Origin: Thiobacillus denitrificans | Lineage (GTDB): Bacteria > Pseudomonadota > Gammaproteobacteria > Burkholderiales > Thiobacillaceae | Direction of reading: 5' to 3' | Length of the DNA stretch: 33,705 nt | Assembly (NCBI GenBank): GCA_002403375.1 | Contig: DHHQ01000006.1 | Span: 1-33,705 of the forward strand | In this document: piece by piece, positions 31,018-33,705 of the stretch | Layout: each line of letters starts with the position of its first letter | How positions within the stretch are numbered: the first letter of the stretch is position 1 | Made by a program: the position numbers and the translations under genes | Notes under the pieces: generated by a model | The model's input: only the letters and a program-made list of their open reading frames with translations | What the model was told of the DNA's origin: nothing | Database searches by the model: none

Positions 31018-32418
31018 TCAGTGGCCGGCATGGCCGGCGGGTTTGCGGACGACCAGCTCGACGTCGCTCGGCGTGCCCTGCGGCGAGGCGTCCGCGGGCG
31101 CACGCACCGGTTCGGCGACCGCTCCCGCGACTTCGCGCGCCACCGTGCCGGGCGGGTGGCGGTACCAGCCGGGGTCGGAATAGTCGCCGCGCTTCTGCTC
31201 GCGCCGCACCTTCAGCGTGGTGAACATGCCGCCCATCTCGATCGGACCGTACTGCCCCTGGCCGGTCATCATCGGCAGCGTGTTGTCGGGCAGCGGCATT
31301 TCCATCTCGGCCATGTCGGCCATGCCGCGCTCGCCCATCACCATGTAGTCCGGAATCAGCCTGGCGATCCTGCCGGCGAGCCCGCTGTGGTCGACGCCGA
31401 TCATCGTCGGCACGCCGTGGCCCATCGCGTTCATCGTGTGGTGGCTCTTGTGGCAGTGGAACGCCCAGTCGCCCGCCTCGTCGGCGACGAACTCGATCTG
31501 CCGCATCTGCCCGACCGCGACGTCGGTGGTCACCTCGGGCCAGCGCGCGCCCTTCGGCACCGGCCCGCCGTCGGTGCCGGTAACCTCGAACTCGACGCCG
31601 TGCAGGTGGATCGGATGGTTGGTCATGGTGAGGTTGCCGACGCGGATGCGCACGCGGTCGCCGAGCCTGACGTTGAGGCTGTCGATGCCGGGAAACGCGC
31701 GGCTGTTGAAGGTCCACAGGTTGAAGTCGAGCATGGTGTTGACCTGCGGCGTGTAGCTGCCGGGGTCGATGTCGTAGGCGTTGAGCAGGAAGCAGAAGTC
31801 GCGGTCGACCGGATCGATCAGCGGATGCCGGCCCTTCGGATGGGTGACCCAGAAGCCCATCATGCCCATCGCCATCTGCGTCATCTCGTCGGCGTGCGGG
31901 TGGTACATGAAGGTGCCCGGGCGGCGGGCGACGAACTCGTAGACGAAGGTCCTGCCCGCAGGGATCTGCGGCTGCGTGAGGCCGCCTACGCCGTCCATGC
32001 CGTTGGGCAGGCGCTGGCCGTGCCAGTGGATGCTGGTGTGCTCGGGCAGCCGGTTGGTGACGTAGACGCGCACCCGGTCGCCCTCGACGACCTCGATCGT
32101 CGGCCCCGGGCTCTGCCCGTTGTAGCCCCACAGGTGCGCCTTCATGCCGGGGGCGATCTCGCGCACCACCGGCTCGGCGACGAGGTGGAATTCCTTGACG
32201 CCGTCCCGCATGCGCCACGGCAGCGTCCAGCCGTTCAGCGTCACCACCGGGTTGTAGGGGCGGCCGGTGGGCGGGGAAAGCGGCGGCTGCGTCGCGGGGC
32301 TGTCGCTGCTGACGATCTCGGGCAGCGCCGCGAGCGCCGCGCTGCCGATGGGTGCGGCGCTCACGCCCGCCGCTGCCGCCGCGCCGGCGAGTCGGAAAAA
32401 ATCACGTCTTGAAGTCAT
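31018..32418 (-). CDS. Tat-exported multicopper oxidase
   Basis: The 466-aa protein likely oxidises periplasmic Cu(I) (CueO/CopA-like role). The Tat signal SRRDFFRLAG starts at residue 3. All copper-site motifs are intact: H131-W-H133-G, H173-P-H175, H268-P-I-H271-L-H273 and H321-C322-H323. C322, H327 and M332 complete type 1 copper. Unusually, about 135 residues follow the type 1 site, including a Met-rich part (MGERGMADMAEMEMP, LPMMTGQGQ, IEMGGM). ATG 32418 has AAGGGAG upstream; a longer frame from 32511 would bury the Tat motif. Its downstream neighbours are the cupredoxin and CusF genes. Confidence 0.9.
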   Translation of the reverse strand: MTSRRDFFRLAGAAAAAGVSAAPIGSAALAALPEIVSSDSPATQPPLSPPTGRPYNPVVTLNGWTLPWRMRDGVKEFHLVAEPVVREIAPGMKAHLWGYNGQSPGPTIEVVEGDRVRVYVTNRLPEHTSIHWHGQRLPNGMDGVGGLTQPQIPAGRTFVYEFVARRPGTFMYHPHADEMTQMAMGMMGFWVTHPKGRHPLIDPVDRDFCFLLNAYDIDPGSYTPQVNTMLDFNLWTFNSRAFPGIDSLNVRLGDRVRIRVGNLTMTNHPIHLHGVEFEVTGTDGGPVPKGARWPEVTTDVAVGQMRQIEFVADEAGDWAFHCHKSHHTMNAMGHGVPTMIGVDHSGLAGRIARLIPDYMVMGERGMADMAEMEMPLPDNTLPMMTGQGQYGPIEMGGMFTTLKVRREQKRGDYSDPGWYRHPPGTVAREVAGAVAEPVRAPADASPQGTPSDVELVVRKPAGHAGH

Positions 32419-32496
32419 GGAAGCTCCCTTGATGAATCGACGAAGCGTGCGAAGCAGACGCGGCGAGGGTTTGCTTCGCGTTTCCTCGCGGCATTC

Positions 32497-32511
32497 ATGC
32501 CCGCCGGGCAT
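32497..32511. other. Small hairpin between TolC-family and oxidase genes
   Basis: ATGCCC-GCC-GGGCAT is a perfect 6-bp stem within the 112-base gap (32419-32530). There is no T-run. It could be an mRNA processing site; the function is unproven. Confidence 0.3.
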
Positions 32512-32530
32512 TCGCGTATGAAAGACTGGT

Positions 32531-33705
32531 TCAATGCGCGCCTCCGCTCTCGTTCGTGGCGACCCCGGCGGACGCGATCGGCTGCAGGGCCGGCTGGCCG
32601 GCGAGCGCCATCGCGAGGTCGGCGTCGGCCAGCCAGAAGTCGCGCTGCGCGTCGATCGCGGCGTTGACCGCGGCGATCTGCGCGCGCGCGTCGGCGAGCA
32701 GCTCGAACACGCCGATCAGCATGCCGTTGTAGCGCAGCAGGTTCTCCTCGGAGATGCGCTGCTTGAGCGGCACCACCTCGTCGCGCAGGTGCCGGGCGAT
32801 CGCGTACTGCGCCTGCTGCACGGCGTGGGCCTCGCGCACCTCGGAGCGGGCGTCGACGGCGAGCTGCCGCACCTGCTCGAGCGCCTGGCGATAGCGCGAC
32901 TCCGCGGCGGCGACCCGCGCCTGCCCCCAGTCGAACAGCGGCAGCTCGAGGCTGATCTCGTAGCCGCGCTGCTGCGGTTCCTCGTTCGAGCCGTTGTTGA
33001 TCACGCCGAGCTCGAGGACGTTGATCACGCGGGTGCGGCGGGCGAGGCCGAGGTGCTGCGCCAGCGCCTCGGTCTGGATGCGCGCCGCCTGCAGGTCGAT
33101 GCGCGCGTCCATCGCCTGCTGCTCGACGTCGGGCAATGCCGGCAGCGCGGCCGGCAGGTCGGGCAGGCGGTCGGGAAGCTGAAGCCTGTCTGCGGATTCG
33201 AGGCCGAGCAGGCGCACCAGCCGTTCGTGCGTCTGGCGCCTGGCCTGCTCGGCACGCGCCACCGCGAGCGCGGCGTCGGCGTAGAAGGCCTGCTCACGCG
33301 CCTGCTTGAGGCGGCTCCAGTTGCCCACCTGCGCCATGCGCCGCGCGAGCTCGGCGCCGGCCTCGGCGGCGTCCATCGCCTGCTGCTGGTAGTGCGCGCG
33401 CTGGCGCGCCGCGACCGCCGTGTAGTAAGCCTTGCGGGTATCGGCGGCGAGCGTCAGCACGTCGAGCACGACCATGCGCTGCGCCTGCTCGAAGCGGCGC
33501 TGCTCGATCCCCGCGCGCAGCGGCAGCGTCAGCAGGCGTGCCAGGTTGACATGCAGGCTGCGCTCCCACTCGACCTCGCTGCCGCGGGTCAGCCGGCCGA
33601 TCGACAGGCCCGGGTTGGGCAGACGGCCCGCCGCGACGCGGTCGGCCTCGGCGATGCCGAGCGTCTCGTACGCGGCCTGCAGGCCGGGGTTGTTGAGCAG
33701 CGCGA
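32531..33705 (-). CDS. TolC-family outer-membrane protein, 5' end cut by right edge
   Basis: The open frame runs to the window edge, so the N-terminus and signal peptide are missing. The ATG at 33475 is internal, as homologous sequence continues before it (LNNPGLQAAYETLGIAEADR, then AGRLPNPGLSIGRL). Features: paired OEP repeats with long Ala/Arg/Gln helices (GNWSRLKQAREQAFYADA), the strand-rich RGYEISLELPLFDWGQARV, and a second helical half (LLRYNGMLIGVFELLADARA). These fit the outer-membrane channel fold. It leads the copper operon before the multicopper oxidase. No pump or adaptor for it is in the window; one may lie just outside, or it may serve in export with the oxidase. Confidence 0.85.
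   Translation of the reverse strand, partial: ALLNNPGLQAAYETLGIAEADRVAAGRLPNPGLSIGRLTRGSEVEWERSLHVNLARLLTLPLRAGIEQRRFEQAQRMVVLDVLTLAADTRKAYYTAVAARQRAHYQQQAMDAAEAGAELARRMAQVGNWSRLKQAREQAFYADAALAVARAEQARRQTHERLVRLLGLESADRLQLPDRLPDLPAALPALPDVEQQAMDARIDLQAARIQTEALAQHLGLARRTRVINVLELGVINNGSNEEPQQRGYEISLELPLFDWGQARVAAAESRYRQALEQVRQLAVDARSEVREAHAVQQAQYAIARHLRDEVVPLKQRISEENLLRYNGMLIGVFELLADARAQIAAVNAAIDAQRDFWLADADLAMALAGQPALQPIASAGVATNESGGAH

Overview
The window is chromosomal DNA from a GC-rich betaproteobacterium. The core genes (a GapA-type gap, a YbiT-type ABC-F gene, fused AAK-GNAT argA), the order tkt-gap-pgk-pyk-fba and the many c-type cytochromes suggest an autotroph-like or respiratory lineage such as Thiobacillus or its Nitrosomonadales/Rhodocyclales relatives. 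That placement is inferred from family resemblance and no database was searched. Coding density is very high. Genes often touch or overlap (ATGA or TGA-N-ATG junctions), and GTG and TTG starts are used repeatedly.

Bases 1-6714 (all minus strand) are a central-carbon/Calvin-cycle cluster read tkt, gap, pgk, pyk, fba, with fba cut by the left edge. Three of the four gaps (tkt/gap, gap/pgk, pgk/pyk) hold related dyad-symmetric repeat elements that begin at or near the TAA stop codon of the upstream gene. They are the main unexplained non-coding structure here. Bases 6949-8910 (minus) are a tightly coupled three-gene unit: thioredoxin-like protein, SAM methyltransferase, inositol-monophosphatase-family phosphatase.

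Bases 8955-17248 (plus) carry rsmE, argA, a two-gene signalling operon (PhnD-like periplasmic binding protein plus a HAMP-PAS-PAS-GGDEF-EAL protein), ybiT, and a Rossmann-fold protein overlapping ybiT. Bases 17313-18852 (minus) hold a fructosamine-kinase-family gene, a DUF971 gene with a strong UUCG terminator, and tRNA-Arg(CCG). Bases 18976-20485 (plus) hold a membrane-anchored cytochrome c5-like protein, a possible 37-codon ORF and a zinc-ribbon/Sel1-repeat membrane protein.

Bases 20495-33705 form a metal and redox region. A minus-strand heavy-metal RND efflux operon (fusion protein, pump, TolC-like channel) diverges from a plus-strand operon of cytochrome b561, SHP (a cytochrome c with an expected Asn ligand), a diheme cytochrome c, and a QseB/QseC two-component pair. 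The shared intergenic region has two tandem CTTAAG-N5-CTTAAG-type boxes of the kind bound by PmrA/QseB regulators, so the encoded QseBC pair may control both arms. The right end (minus strand) is a copper-handling operon: TolC-family protein (cut by the right edge), Tat-exported multicopper oxidase, periplasmic cupredoxin and CusF-like protein. A small secreted Met/Gly-tailed protein lies between it and qseC.

No transposase, integrase, CRISPR array or rRNA gene was seen. No gene-free stretch exceeds 300 bases. The longest gap, 6715-6948, probably holds the tkt promoter.
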